Below are positions 1-8,252 of a DNA stretch of 64,000 nucleotides, in pieces. This stretch comes from CAVQBC01 sp963848415 (GTDB taxonomy: Bacteria > Actinomycetota > Thermoleophilia > Solirubrobacterales > Solirubrobacteraceae): positions 868,001 to 932,000 of the forward strand of contig CAWKDN010000001.1 of assembly GCA_963848415.1 (NCBI GenBank). Reading direction: 5' to 3'. The position numbers were made by a program, and so were the translations under genes. The notes below the pieces were generated by a model. The model did not search any database and was not told the DNA's origin. It was given only the letters and a program-made list of their open reading frames with translations. Position 1 is the first letter of the stretch, and each line of letters starts with the position of its first letter.

Positions 1-3000
1 CGTAGAGCTGCCGGGCGCCGGCGTGGTCGCCCAGCGAGGCGGCCGCGTCGGCGAGCGCGGCGACGGTCGGCAGCCACGCCATCGTTCGCGGCATCGCCGC
101 CGGCCCGTCCTCGAGCGCCGCGTGGTAGGCGTCCTGCGCCGCGTCCCGGCGCCCGGCCTCGAGGTAGGCGAGCGCGAGCGCGGCTCGCCACCCGCGGCCG
201 ACGACGCCGCCGGCGGCCGCGAAGCGCTCCATGTCCTCGATCAGCTCCGGGGTGCGGCCCTGGGCGCGGCGCAGGGTGAGCAGCTGGGCGATGAAGTACT
301 CGCGCGCGTCGGGGTCGCCGGCGCCCTCCGCCAGTCGCACCGACTCGCGCGCGAGCCGCTCGGCCGCCTCGAGCCGGCCCGCCAGCCCCGCCCACACGCA
401 GCGCCAGGCCAGCGCGGAGTGCTGGTAGAGCGGCTGGCGCAACCGCACGGCGAGCGCCTCGAGCTCCGCGTGCCGGCGCTGGGCGTCGGGCACCCGGTCG
501 AGCTCGACGAGGTCATAGATCAGCCAGTGGCGGCCGAGGGCCGCCAGCGCCTCGTCGTCCAGCTCTCCGGCCAGGGCCAGCGCCTCCTCGGCCAGGCGGC
601 GCCGCTCGTCAGCGTGCTCGACGGCGAGCAGCCCGGCGTGCAGGCTCATCAGGGCGCCCGCGAGCGCGCCGGGCTCGCCGATCCGCCGCGCCATGGCGAC
701 CGCCTCGCGCGCCACTTCCGCGGGACGATCGGAGGGCTCGAGCGAGACGAGCTGCTCGGCGAGGCGCCCGAGCAGCCGCGAGCGCAGCAGGCTGTCGGCG
801 GGCTCAATCGCCCCGAGCGCTTCCTCCAGCAGCGCCACGTACGGGCGATCGGACACGCCGGGGGCGTAGAAGCGGCCGCCTGCACCCAGGGCGGCACGCG
901 CCAGGCGCTCGGCGCTGCCGACCTCGCGCGCCAGCACGGCCGCCTGCTCGAAGGCCAACCGCGGCCCGGGCTCCGACGCCTGCCAGCGCGCCGCGCCGAG
1001 CGCGAGCAGCACGTCGGCGCGCGCCGTCGCGTCGTCTGGGCGCGCCAGCTCGAGGGCCTCCAGGGCACGGGCGTAGTGGGCCGCCGCCTCCTCCGGGGCG
1101 TGCGATTCTCCGGCCACCTCGGCGGCGCGCAGCGAGTAGGCGAGCGCCTTGGGGGCACCACCCACCTCGCGCGCGAGGAAGTAGTGATGGGCCAGCTCGG
1201 CGGGATGGACCTCGACGACGGCCTCCTCGAGCGACTCGGCCACGAGCCGGTGGATGCGCAAGCGGCGGTTGCGCCCGGGGCGCTCGTAGAGCGTCTCGCG
1301 CACGAGCGCGTGCGCGAAGGCGACGCGCCCGACGTCCTCGGGGTCCTCCACCAGCAGGCCCGCCTGCGCCGCCGCGTCGACCGCCGCCTCCACGTCGAGG
1401 TCGCCGGCGATCTCGTGCAGGGTCTCCAGGCGGAACTCGCGCCCCAGCACGGCGGCGGTCATCAGCACGTCGGCGGCGTCCTGGGGGAGCAGCTCGAGCC
1501 GGCGGCCGAGGACCGCCTTGACGCCCTCCGGGACGCTCGCGGGCGCATCCGGCGCCTCCGCGCTGGCCCGCAGCAGCTCCTCGACGAAGAAGGGGTTGCC
1601 GCCGGTCTGCTCGTGCAGCCGGCGCGCGAGCCCCGGGTCCCCGCCGCCGGGCGCGCCGTGCTCTGCGAGCAGCTCCGCGATCTCCGAGTCGGCCAGCCCG
1701 GAGAGCGAGATGCGCTCCATCAGGTTCTCGCCGCGCAGCTCGGCGAGCAGGCGCGCGAGCGTGTCGGAGGGCTCGGCCTCGCGCTCGCGCTGGGTCGCGA
1801 GCACGAGCAGCGCGCAGCCGGGGGACTGTCGCACGACGTCGCGCAGGAGCAGGACCGTCGGCGTGTCGGCCCACTGGAGGTCGTCGAGCACCAGCAGCAG
1901 CGGGCGGTCGGCGGCGGCGTAGCGCATGACTTCCACCACGGCGTCGAAGAGCCGGTAGCGCTGGCGCTCCCCGGGCGGGCGGTCGGCGCCGCTGCCTGCC
2001 GGTCCGCCGAACGCCGGGACGAGGCCGGCGAGCTCCCGGGCGGCGCCGGCGAGCGCGGGCGCGCCCACCAGCTCCGGGCAGTGCTGCGCGTAATGGCGCA
2101 GCGCCTCGACGAACGGCTGATAGGGCGTCACGCCATCCTCGTCGGCGCGCCCGTAGAGGACCATCGCGCCGCCGGCGAGCGCCTCGCCCGCGAGCCGGCC
2201 TGCCAGTCTGGTCTTGCCCACGCCGGCTTCGCCGGCGAGCACGACCAGGCCGCCGTCGCCGGCGCTGGCGGCCTGCCAGCGCTCGCGCAGCCGCACCAGT
2301 GGGGCGGCGCGGCCCACGAAGCCCCGCCCTTCCAGCCGCGCGAGCACGCCGGGCAGGGGAACGCGACTCGGCGCCCGCGCGGGATCGCCCGGCTGCTCGG
2401 CGCCGGCGGTCGCGTCGTCGGCGAGCTGCGCCAGCAGGCGGTCGCGGAGGCGGGCCACCGCCGGCCCGGGCTCGGTTCCCAGGTCTTCGTCCAGGCGCGT
2501 GCGCAGGCGCTCGAAGACCTCGAGCGCCGCCGCCGGTTCGCCGGCGCGCGCGTGGGCCTCCATCAGCAGCGCGTAGCCGGACTCGCGGTAGGGCTGGCGG
2601 TCGACGAGCTCGCTCGCCGCCCGGCGCGCCGTGGGCGTCGCCGGCGGCTCGAGCGCCAAGGCGGCGCTCGCGAGCCGGTGCAGGACGCTGGAGCGCAGGT
2701 TCTCGAGCTGCTGGCGGCGCGCGTCGACCGTGGCGCCGCCGAGTCCCGGCAGGTAGGGAGCGTCCAGGAGCCGGGCGGCCGTCCGCGCGCGCTCGACCGC
2801 CCGCTGGGGATCGCCGGCGGCCAGCGCCGCGTCGGCGGCCAGCGCGGCCTGTTCGGCGACCTCGACGTCGACCCAGGTGTCCGGCGGCAGGCGCAGGCGG
2901 ACCTCGGGGCCCGCCGGGCGCTCGAGCCGGTCGCCGAGGGTGCCGGTCAGGGCGTCGAGCGAGGCGGCCAGCGCCGCGTCGGCCGCGGCGCCGTCGTGCC

Positions 3001-3169
3001 CGTGGTGGTCCAGCACGCCGGCGAGCTCGGCGAGCGGGATCAGCCGTCCGCGGTTGACGACCAGATGGGCGAGCAGCAGCCGCTCGTCACGCCCGAGTGG
3101 GGCGTCGGGCATCCGGCGACCGCCGACCTCGACGCGCAGGTCTCCGCAGAGATGGATGCTGGTGCTCAC
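1..3169 (-). CDS. BTAD/SARP-type transcriptional regulator with AAA ATPase (3' end beyond window)
   Basis: The minus strand is open from a GTG at 3169 to the left edge (over 1050 codons), with strong G/C third-position bias in this frame. Order of parts: an N-terminal winged-helix of the AfsR/DnrI kind, a bacterial transcriptional activation (BTAD) helical domain to about residue 250, then an AAA/STAND ATPase with Walker A (LAGEAGVGKTRLAG) and Walker B (LLLVLDDLQWAD), then long TPR-like helical repeats. Such proteins are ATP-dependent cytoplasmic regulators of secondary metabolism or other gene sets. No C-terminal LuxR domain can be seen because the gene is cut. The long plus-strand frame over this region is antisense shadow. 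The target genes are unknown; the divergent DUF5995 gene starts 100 bp away. Confidence 0.85.
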   Translation of the reverse strand, partial: MSTSIHLCGDLRVEVGGRRMPDAPLGRDERLLLAHLVVNRGRLIPLAELAGVLDHHGHDGAAADAALAASLDALTGTLGDRLERPAGPEVRLRLPPDTWVDVEVAEQAALAADAALAAGDPQRAVERARTAARLLDAPYLPGLGGATVDARRQQLENLRSSVLHRLASAALALEPPATPTARRAASELVDRQPYRESGYALLMEAHARAGEPAAALEVFERLRTRLDEDLGTEPGPAVARLRDRLLAQLADDATAGAEQPGDPARAPSRVPLPGVLARLEGRGFVGRAAPLVRLRERWQAASAGDGGLVVLAGEAGVGKTRLAGRLAGEALAGGAMVLYGRADEDGVTPYQPFVEALRHYAQHCPELVGAPALAGAARELAGLVPAFGGPAGSGADRPPGERQRYRLFDAVVEVMRYAAADRPLLLVLDDLQWADTPTVLLLRDVVRQSPGCALLVLATQREREAEPSDTLARLLAELRGENLMERISLSGLADSEIAELLAEHGAPGGGDPGLARRLHEQTGGNPFFVEELLRASAEAPDAPASVPEGVKAVLGRRLELLPQDAADVLMTAAVLGREFRLETLHEIAGDLDVEAAVDAAAQAGLLVEDPEDVGRVAFAHALVRETLYERPGRNRRLRIHRLVAESLEEAVVEVHPAELAHHYFLAREVGGAPKALAYSLRAAEVAGESHAPEEAAAHYARALEALELARPDDATARADVLLALGAARWQASEPGPRLAFEQAAVLAREVGSAERLARAALGAGGRFYAPGVSDRPYVALLEEALGAIEPADSLLRSRLLGRLAEQLVSLEPSDRPAEVAREAVAMARRIGEPGALAGALMSLHAGLLAVEHADERRRLAEEALALAGELDDEALAALGRHWLIYDLVELDRVPDAQRRHAELEALAVRLRQPLYQHSALAWRCVWAGLAGRLEAAERLARESVRLAEGAGDPDAREYFIAQLLTLRRAQGRTPELIEDMERFAAAGGVVGRGWRAALALAYLEAGRRDAAQDAYHAALEDGPAAMPRTMAWLPTVAALADAAASLGDHAGARQLY

Positions 3170-3268
3170 GAGCCGCCCGCACCGTATCGGAGCGGCGTGG
3201 CGGAGGGCACAACCAGTCGTCGCCCGCGGCGATTCGCATGCCTGCGCAGCGGGTACTCACGCGCCATA

Positions 3269-4177
3269 ATGGCTCGGACCCGTCTGCTTGTCGTGCTGCT
3301 CGTCTGCGCCTGCCCGCTCGCCGTGCCGGCCGCGGCCGGCGCACAGCAGCCGTACGTCGGCTGGTCGGGCCTGTTGCCCGGCGTCACCACCGGCTATGAG
3401 CCCTCGAGCGCCGACGACTGCAAGGCGGGCCGGACCCACTGCGTCGACGAGGTGATCCGCGAGATGCGCACGCGCTTCGCGCCGCTGGCGGCGTCCTGCG
3501 ACCACGACGCCATCTTCTCGCTGGCCTATCTGCGCACCACCGAGGCCTACCGGGAGGCGATCCGCGACCGGAACTTCTTCCGCGAGACGCCCTGGGTCAA
3601 CCACCTCGACGCCGTCTTCGCGGCGGTCTACTTCGACGCCTTCGACGCGTGGCACGCGACGCCGCCGCGACCCGCGCCCGGCGCGTGGTCGGTCGCCTTC
3701 GAGGCCGCCGACGCCCGCGCGGTGAGCGGCATGGGCAACCTGCTGCTCGGGATGAACGCCCACGTCCAGCGCGACCTGCCGTTCGTGCTCGAGGCCGTCG
3801 GCCTGCGCGCGCGCAACGGCACGAGCCGCAAGCCCGACTTCGACAAGGTCAACCGCATCCTCGACCGGATCTACCGCCCGCTGCTGGCCGAGATCGCCCG
3901 CCGCTTCGACCCGACCGTCGACGACCGCGACCTCCCCACCCCCTACGACGACTTCGCGATCTTCCAGGTCCTGCCCGCGTGGCGGGAGCTCGCGTGGCGC
4001 AACGCCGAGCGGCTCGTGTCGGCGCCCACGCCGATCGCCCGCGCCGCCGTCGCCGCCAGCATCGAGGCCTACGCGACCTCGCAGGCGGAGGCGATCCGCG
4101 CCGGCTCGGCGTACGTGCCGCCGCAGGACTCGAGCGCGCGCGACGCATACTGCGGCACGCACCACAACAACCCCTGA
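3269..4177 (+). CDS. Secreted DUF5995 family protein
   Basis: A 302-residue protein from ATG 3269. The first 26 residues form a classical signal peptide (MARTRLLVVLLVCACPLAVP, then AAAGAQQ), so the product is probably exported. The body is soluble, with several Trp/His/Asp-rich stretches (AVYFDAFDAWH, MNAHVQRDLPFVL) and four Cys. It resembles the DUF5995 family of actinobacteria, whose role is not known. The gene is single, divergent from the large regulator on its left, and followed by a compact hairpin. In-frame codons upstream belong to the antisense of the regulator, so the signal peptide decides the start. Confidence 0.75.
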   Translation: MARTRLLVVLLVCACPLAVPAAAGAQQPYVGWSGLLPGVTTGYEPSSADDCKAGRTHCVDEVIREMRTRFAPLAASCDHDAIFSLAYLRTTEAYREAIRDRNFFRETPWVNHLDAVFAAVYFDAFDAWHATPPRPAPGAWSVAFEAADARAVSGMGNLLLGMNAHVQRDLPFVLEAVGLRARNGTSRKPDFDKVNRILDRIYRPLLAEIARRFDPTVDDRDLPTPYDDFAIFQVLPAWRELAWRNAERLVSAPTPIARAAVAASIEAYATSQAEAIRAGSAYVPPQDSSARDAYCGTHHNNP

Positions 4178-4183
4178 TCGCCG

Positions 4184-4202
4184 GGCCCGCCATCAGCGGG
4201 CC
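4184..4202 (+). terminator. Hairpin after DUF5995 gene
   Basis: GGCCCGC-CATCA-GCGGGCC forms a perfect 7-bp stem with a 5-nt loop, 6 nt after the TGA, followed by an A/T-containing stretch (taat). There is no long U-tract, which is usual in very GC-rich genomes. Confidence 0.55.
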
Positions 4203-4264
4203 TAATAGCGTCCGGTCCAGATCGTCATTGGACCGCACCGTCGCCGCCCGCTACACCTAAGCGC

Positions 4265-5485
4265 GTGAACGGCACGGTCACGCGCCCGGTATGGCGGACC
4301 ACCGGCGCGATCGTGGTCGCCGGCTGCCTGATCGCGCTGATCACCTACGGCGTGCGGACGTCCTTCGGGCTCTTCACCGAGCCGCTCTCGCTCGCCCGCG
4401 GGTGGGACCGCGAGGTCTTCGCGCTCGCGATCGCGATCCAGAACCTGCTGTGGGGCATCGGCCAACCGATCGCCGGCGGGCTGGCGGACCGCTTCGGCGT
4501 GCGCCGGGTGCTGGCGGGCGGCGCCGTGCTCTACGCCGCCGGCACGGCGTTGATGGCCACGAGCACCACCCCGGGCTCGCTGTACCTCACCGGTGGCGTG
4601 CTGATCGGCCTGGGCCTGTCGGGCGCGTCGTTCACGATCGTGCTCGCCGCCTTCGCCCGGCTCGTGCCGCCCGAGCGGCGCACCTCGGCGATGGGGCTCG
4701 CCACCGCGTGCGGGTCGCTGGGGCAGTTCCTCTTCGCGCCGCTCGGGCAGTCGTTCATCGCCGCCTACGGCTGGAGCACGGCGCTGCTGCTGCTGAGCAC
4801 GACGCTGATCGCCGTGCCGCTGCTGGCGACCGTGCTCAAGGGCGCCGGCGCCGCGCCCCCGGCCGGCGACGACCTGCCGCTGCGCGCGGCCCTGCGCCAG
4901 GCCTTCGGGCACGGGTCCTACGTACTGCTGGCCGCCGGCTTCTTCGTCTGCGGCTTCCACGTCGCGTTCATCGCGACGCACCTGCCCGCCTACCTGACCG
5001 ACCTGGGAATCAGCGCATCGCTGGCGGCGTGGGCGCTCGGGCTCGTCGGGCTCTTCAACATCGTCGGCTCCTACGGCGCCGGGCTGCTGGGCGACCGCTA
5101 CTCCAAGCGGCTGCTGCTGTGCGGCATCTACCTCGCCCGTGCCGGGGTGATCGCGCTCTTCCTGGTGATCCCGCTCAGCCCGGCGACCGTCGTGCTGTTC
5201 GCCGCCGCGATGGGCGTGCTGTGGCTCTCGACCGTGCCGCTGACCTCCGGGCTCGTGGCGGTCATGTTCGGCACGCAGCACATGGGCACCCTGTTCGGCT
5301 TCGTGTTCCTATCCCACCAGGTCGGCGCCTTCGTCGGGGTGTGGCTGGGCGGCGCGGTCTTCGCCGCAACCGGCGGCTACGACATCGTCTGGTGGCTGAG
5401 CATCGGGCTCGGCCTGCTCGCCGCCGCCCTGCACTGGCCGATCGCCGAGCGCGCCGCCCCGCGCCTGGCCCCGGTGCCGGCGTGA
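4265..5485 (+). CDS. MFS transporter
   Basis: A 406-residue integral membrane protein with about 12 hydrophobic helices. The first intracellular loop carries the MFS signature-like stretch GGLADRFGVRRVLAGG, and a second-half counterpart is GLLGDRYSKRLLL. It looks like the oxalate/formate or monocarboxylate antiporter branch, but the substrate cannot be read from the sequence. The GTG start at 4265 has no Shine-Dalgarno sequence. Its TGA overlaps the GTG of the following small ORF, so the two are probably co-translated. Confidence 0.85.
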   Translation: MNGTVTRPVWRTTGAIVVAGCLIALITYGVRTSFGLFTEPLSLARGWDREVFALAIAIQNLLWGIGQPIAGGLADRFGVRRVLAGGAVLYAAGTALMATSTTPGSLYLTGGVLIGLGLSGASFTIVLAAFARLVPPERRTSAMGLATACGSLGQFLFAPLGQSFIAAYGWSTALLLLSTTLIAVPLLATVLKGAGAAPPAGDDLPLRAALRQAFGHGSYVLLAAGFFVCGFHVAFIATHLPAYLTDLGISASLAAWALGLVGLFNIVGSYGAGLLGDRYSKRLLLCGIYLARAGVIALFLVIPLSPATVVLFAAAMGVLWLSTVPLTSGLVAVMFGTQHMGTLFGFVFLSHQVGAFVGVWLGGAVFAATGGYDIVWWLSIGLGLLAAALHWPIAERAAPRLAPVPA

Positions 5486-5778
5486 AGCGCCTGGAGGCCG
5501 CGGTGGCGGCGCTGCTGCTCGCCGCCGGCGCGGCCGGGATGGCGTGGCGGCTGGAGCTGGCCGAGGGCCGTCCGGCGCAGCGGGCCGCGGACGTGCCGCT
5601 GTTCGTCTGCCCGCTGCACGGGTCGCCGGTCGACACCACGGTGGAGCCGATCCGGGCGCTGGCGCCGCCTCAGTCCTCCAGCAGCGCGCCCGCGCGGATC
5701 AGCCCGGCCACCCGCTCGACGTCTGCGCTGAGCGGGCGGTCCCCCACCACCGGCTCGACGCTCGCCGCCAGGCGCTGA
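5482..5778 (+). CDS. Small membrane-anchored protein coupled to MFS gene
   Basis: A GTG start overlaps the stop of the MFS gene (GTGA). The 98-residue frame begins with an uncleaved signal-anchor-like helix (about residues 5-22), then a soluble part with a Cys-Pro-Leu-His stretch. Third positions are almost all G/C up to about 5670, which supports real coding. From 5670 on it runs antisense through the end of the ammonia-lyase-like gene. It matches no family I recognise. It may be an accessory subunit of the carrier, or its tail may be fortuitous. Confidence 0.45.
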   Translation: MKRLEAAVAALLLAAGAAGMAWRLELAEGRPAQRAADVPLFVCPLHGSPVDTTVEPIRALAPPQSSSSAPARISPATRSTSALSGRSPTTGSTLAARR

Positions 5779-7163
5779 AGCACCGCCTCGGCGCGCGGCG
5801 GCGCCGGAGCGCCGCGCAGGTGGCGCGCCTGGCGGGCCGCGATGAGCTCGCTGGCCACGATCAGCTCGAGCGTGTCGAGGATGCGCTCGAGCTTCTCCGC
5901 GGCCAGGAAGGTGAAGGCCTGGAAGTCCTCCTGCCCGGCCGAGGTGTCGACCGGATGGACGCTGGCGGGGCTCGCGAGCAGCCGCGTCTCGGCGGCGAAG
6001 CCGATCACCGACTTGTGCAGGAAGATCAGCCCGGTCTGGTGGCCCGGTTCGACGGCGAGCTGGTCGGGCAGGCCGGAGAAGCGGCGGTCCAACAGCCGGT
6101 GCAGGCGCTTCTCGCTGAGGTTCGCCACCTGGGCGAAGGCGATCGCGAGCGCGTCGAGCTGCACGCACAGCGCCTGGGAGTGGAAGTTGCCGCTCGGGTA
6201 GAAGCCCTCGGGCTCGTCGCCGTCGCCGTCGAGGTAGAGCGGGCTGTCGGTGACCGCCTCGAGCTCGCGGTCCAGCTGGGCGCCGACGTGGTCGAGCAGG
6301 TCGGCGACGGCGCCGTGCACCTGCGGCAGCACCCGGAAGGAGACCGGGCCCTGGCCGCGGTCGGCCCACGCCGCCGCGTCGGCCCCGCCGGTGAGGACCG
6401 CGAGTCGCTCGTGGACGCGCAGCTGCCCCGGATCGCCCTTCAGCCGGCCGACCCGCCGCGTGTACGGCCGCAGCGAGGTCCCCGACAGCGTCGCCGCCAG
6501 CGCCCCGGCCAGCGTCGCGTGCTCGAGCAGCGCCTCGCAGCGTTCGAGCAGGCGCGCGGTCACGGCCGGCGCGAGCGGCGCGCCGTTGACGAGAGCGATC
6601 CCCTCCTTGGCGGCGGGCACGAACGGCGCCACCTCGCGACGGGCGAGCGCCTCGCCGGCGTCCACGCGCACCCCGTCCTCGAGCACCGTGCCCGTGCCCA
6701 CGAAGGTCTGGAAGAGATGGCTGAGCGCGACGACCTCGCCCGCGCTCGTGATCCCGCGCGAGGGCACCCACGGCGTGAAGCCGTCGTTGAGGCGGTCGGC
6801 GATGAAGCGGCAGAGGTCTGAGGAGACCGCCGCCCAGCCGCGCAGGAAGCCGTTGAGGCGCAGCAGCATCGCGCCGCGTACCACCTCGGCGGCGAACGGG
6901 GGCCCGTGGCCGGTGCCGCGCATCAACACGGCGTGCTGGAAGGCCGCCTGGCGCTCGGGCGCGATCGGCAGCCCGGCCAGGTAGCCCAGGCCGGTGGTGA
7001 TGCCGTAGGCGCTCGCGCCGCCCGCCAGGTGGGCGAGCATGCGCTCGCGGGCGGCGTCGACGGCGGCCAGCGCATTGGGCGCCGGCGCGACCGGCTCGTG
7101 GCCCGAGACCACGCGCCGGTAGCGCTCGCGGTCGAGCGGGTCGGCGCCGCCGAGGACGATCAT
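5670..7163 (-). CDS. HAL/PAL-fold aromatic amino acid ammonia-lyase-like protein, non-canonical MIO site
   Basis: A 497-residue member of the histidine/phenylalanine ammonia-lyase fold. Conserved landmarks are Tyr53 in YGITTG, the KEG..LVNG segment (Asn193), SGNFHSQ, and HPVDTSAGQED near the C-terminus. The electrophilic MIO cofactor of this family forms from an Ala-Ser-Gly triad within GSVGASGDLAPLAH; here the segment reads GITSAGEVVALSH, with one residue fewer and no A-S-G. The usual Q-x-x-Y-x-x-R motif is Q271-x-x-V-x-x-R, so the catalytic Tyr is Val. The ATG overlaps the stop of the upstream cyclodeaminase-like gene (ATGA), so the two form an operon. Classical HutH activity is doubtful; a modified lyase, mutase or binding protein is possible. 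Confidence 0.8.
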   Translation of the reverse strand: MIVLGGADPLDRERYRRVVSGHEPVAPAPNALAAVDAARERMLAHLAGGASAYGITTGLGYLAGLPIAPERQAAFQHAVLMRGTGHGPPFAAEVVRGAMLLRLNGFLRGWAAVSSDLCRFIADRLNDGFTPWVPSRGITSAGEVVALSHLFQTFVGTGTVLEDGVRVDAGEALARREVAPFVPAAKEGIALVNGAPLAPAVTARLLERCEALLEHATLAGALAATLSGTSLRPYTRRVGRLKGDPGQLRVHERLAVLTGGADAAAWADRGQGPVSFRVLPQVHGAVADLLDHVGAQLDRELEAVTDSPLYLDGDGDEPEGFYPSGNFHSQALCVQLDALAIAFAQVANLSEKRLHRLLDRRFSGLPDQLAVEPGHQTGLIFLHKSVIGFAAETRLLASPASVHPVDTSAGQEDFQAFTFLAAEKLERILDTLELIVASELIAARQARHLRGAPAPPRAEAVLQRLAASVEPVVGDRPLSADVERVAGLIRAGALLED

Positions 7164-8161
7164 CGGAAGGGCAGGACCGTCCCGGCGCCGCGCTCGATCG
7201 CGCGGTCCAGCAGCGCCTGGCCGAGGGCGACGTCGGTCGTCGAGAGCCCGCGGTGCCAGAAGAGGATCCGCTCCCCGTCGCGCTCGCGCCCCGGGCGCGT
7301 GCCCGCGACCACGTCGGCCAGCTCGCCCGCGATGCTCTCCGCTGTGACCAGGCCGGCATCCACGTGCGGGCGCAGCGCGCCGAGCTTGCCGGCGCGGCAC
7401 TGGCCCCAGTCGTCGACGTAGACCTTGTCCATGATCTCCGTCAGCGAGAGCTCCACCGCGCTCATGGTGCCGTAGGGGATCACGAGCCCGGCGTCGCGGA
7501 TCCAGTCGGTGCGCAGGATCGGCTCGGGGGCGGGCAGCCGGGTGGCCTCCACCACGACGTCGGCGCCGCTGACCGCCTCCTCGATCGTCTCGACTACGCG
7601 CACGGGCGTCTCGAGCGCCTCGGCGAGGCGCGCCCCGAACGCCTCGCGCGACTCGGCGCGCGCGCTGGTGACGCGGATCTCGTCGAGCTCGAGCACGCGA
7701 TCGAGCAGGGTGACGTTGGCGAAGGCGGTGCCGCGCGCCCCGACGTGGCCGAGCACGCGGGCGCCCGGGCGGGCGAGCAGCTTGCCGCCGAGCGCGGTCA
7801 TCGCCCCGGTCCGCCACTCAGTGATGGCGGTGGCGTCCAGGACCGCGCGCGGGGCGCCCGTGCGCGGGTCGAAGAGCGTCAGCACGGCCAGCTCCGAGGG
7901 CAGGTCGCGGCGCCAGTTGTCCACGTAGTCGCCGACGACCTTGACGCCCGCCACGTCGAGCGGGGCGATGTAGCCGCGCAGGACGTTGAAGTGCCCGCGG
8001 AAGGCCGGGTCGGGCTCGAGGTGCACGCGCGGCTCGATGACCACTTCGCGGCGGCCCTGGGCCAGCAGCGCCCCCTCGACGGCGGCGAGGATGGCGTCCG
8101 GATCCATCTCGAGGGCCTCGACGTCGTCCCCCGAGAGGTAGCGGATCTCGATGCGTGGCAT
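7160..8161 (-). CDS. Ornithine cyclodeaminase / mu-crystallin family protein
   Basis: A 333-residue protein with the family pattern: an N-terminal substrate domain with GVKVVGDY, the DATAITEWRTGAMTALGG stretch (substrate-binding Arg) and a Rossmann segment LGHVGARGTAFANV in place of the usual GTGVQA. Family members are NAD(P)-dependent amino-acid cyclodeaminases, ketimine reductases or opine-type dehydrogenases. The start at 8161 is preceded on the minus strand by GCAGGAGCC, a good ribosome site. It is the first gene of a two-gene operon with the HAL-like protein (4-nt overlap), so the pair probably acts on one amino-acid-derived substrate; which one is unknown. Confidence 0.85.
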   Translation of the reverse strand: MPRIEIRYLSGDDVEALEMDPDAILAAVEGALLAQGRREVVIEPRVHLEPDPAFRGHFNVLRGYIAPLDVAGVKVVGDYVDNWRRDLPSELAVLTLFDPRTGAPRAVLDATAITEWRTGAMTALGGKLLARPGARVLGHVGARGTAFANVTLLDRVLELDEIRVTSARAESREAFGARLAEALETPVRVVETIEEAVSGADVVVEATRLPAPEPILRTDWIRDAGLVIPYGTMSAVELSLTEIMDKVYVDDWGQCRAGKLGALRPHVDAGLVTAESIAGELADVVAGTRPGRERDGERILFWHRGLSTTDVALGQALLDRAIERGAGTVLPFR

Positions 8162-8252
8162 GCCCCTGGCTCCTGCCCGCTCGCCGGGGTGCGCACACCG
8201 GACCGGCCGCGGGGCTTGACCCGCTCCAGAACGGGTAGCCCGGGACAGTCAC

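Noticed and set aside
23..3268. A very long plus-strand open frame ahead of the DUF5995 gene
   Set aside because: It is antisense to the BTAD/AAA regulator, low in family features and Arg/Ala/Gly-rich, as expected for a GC-rich shadow frame. Only the part from 3269 has a signal peptide and a recognisable family.
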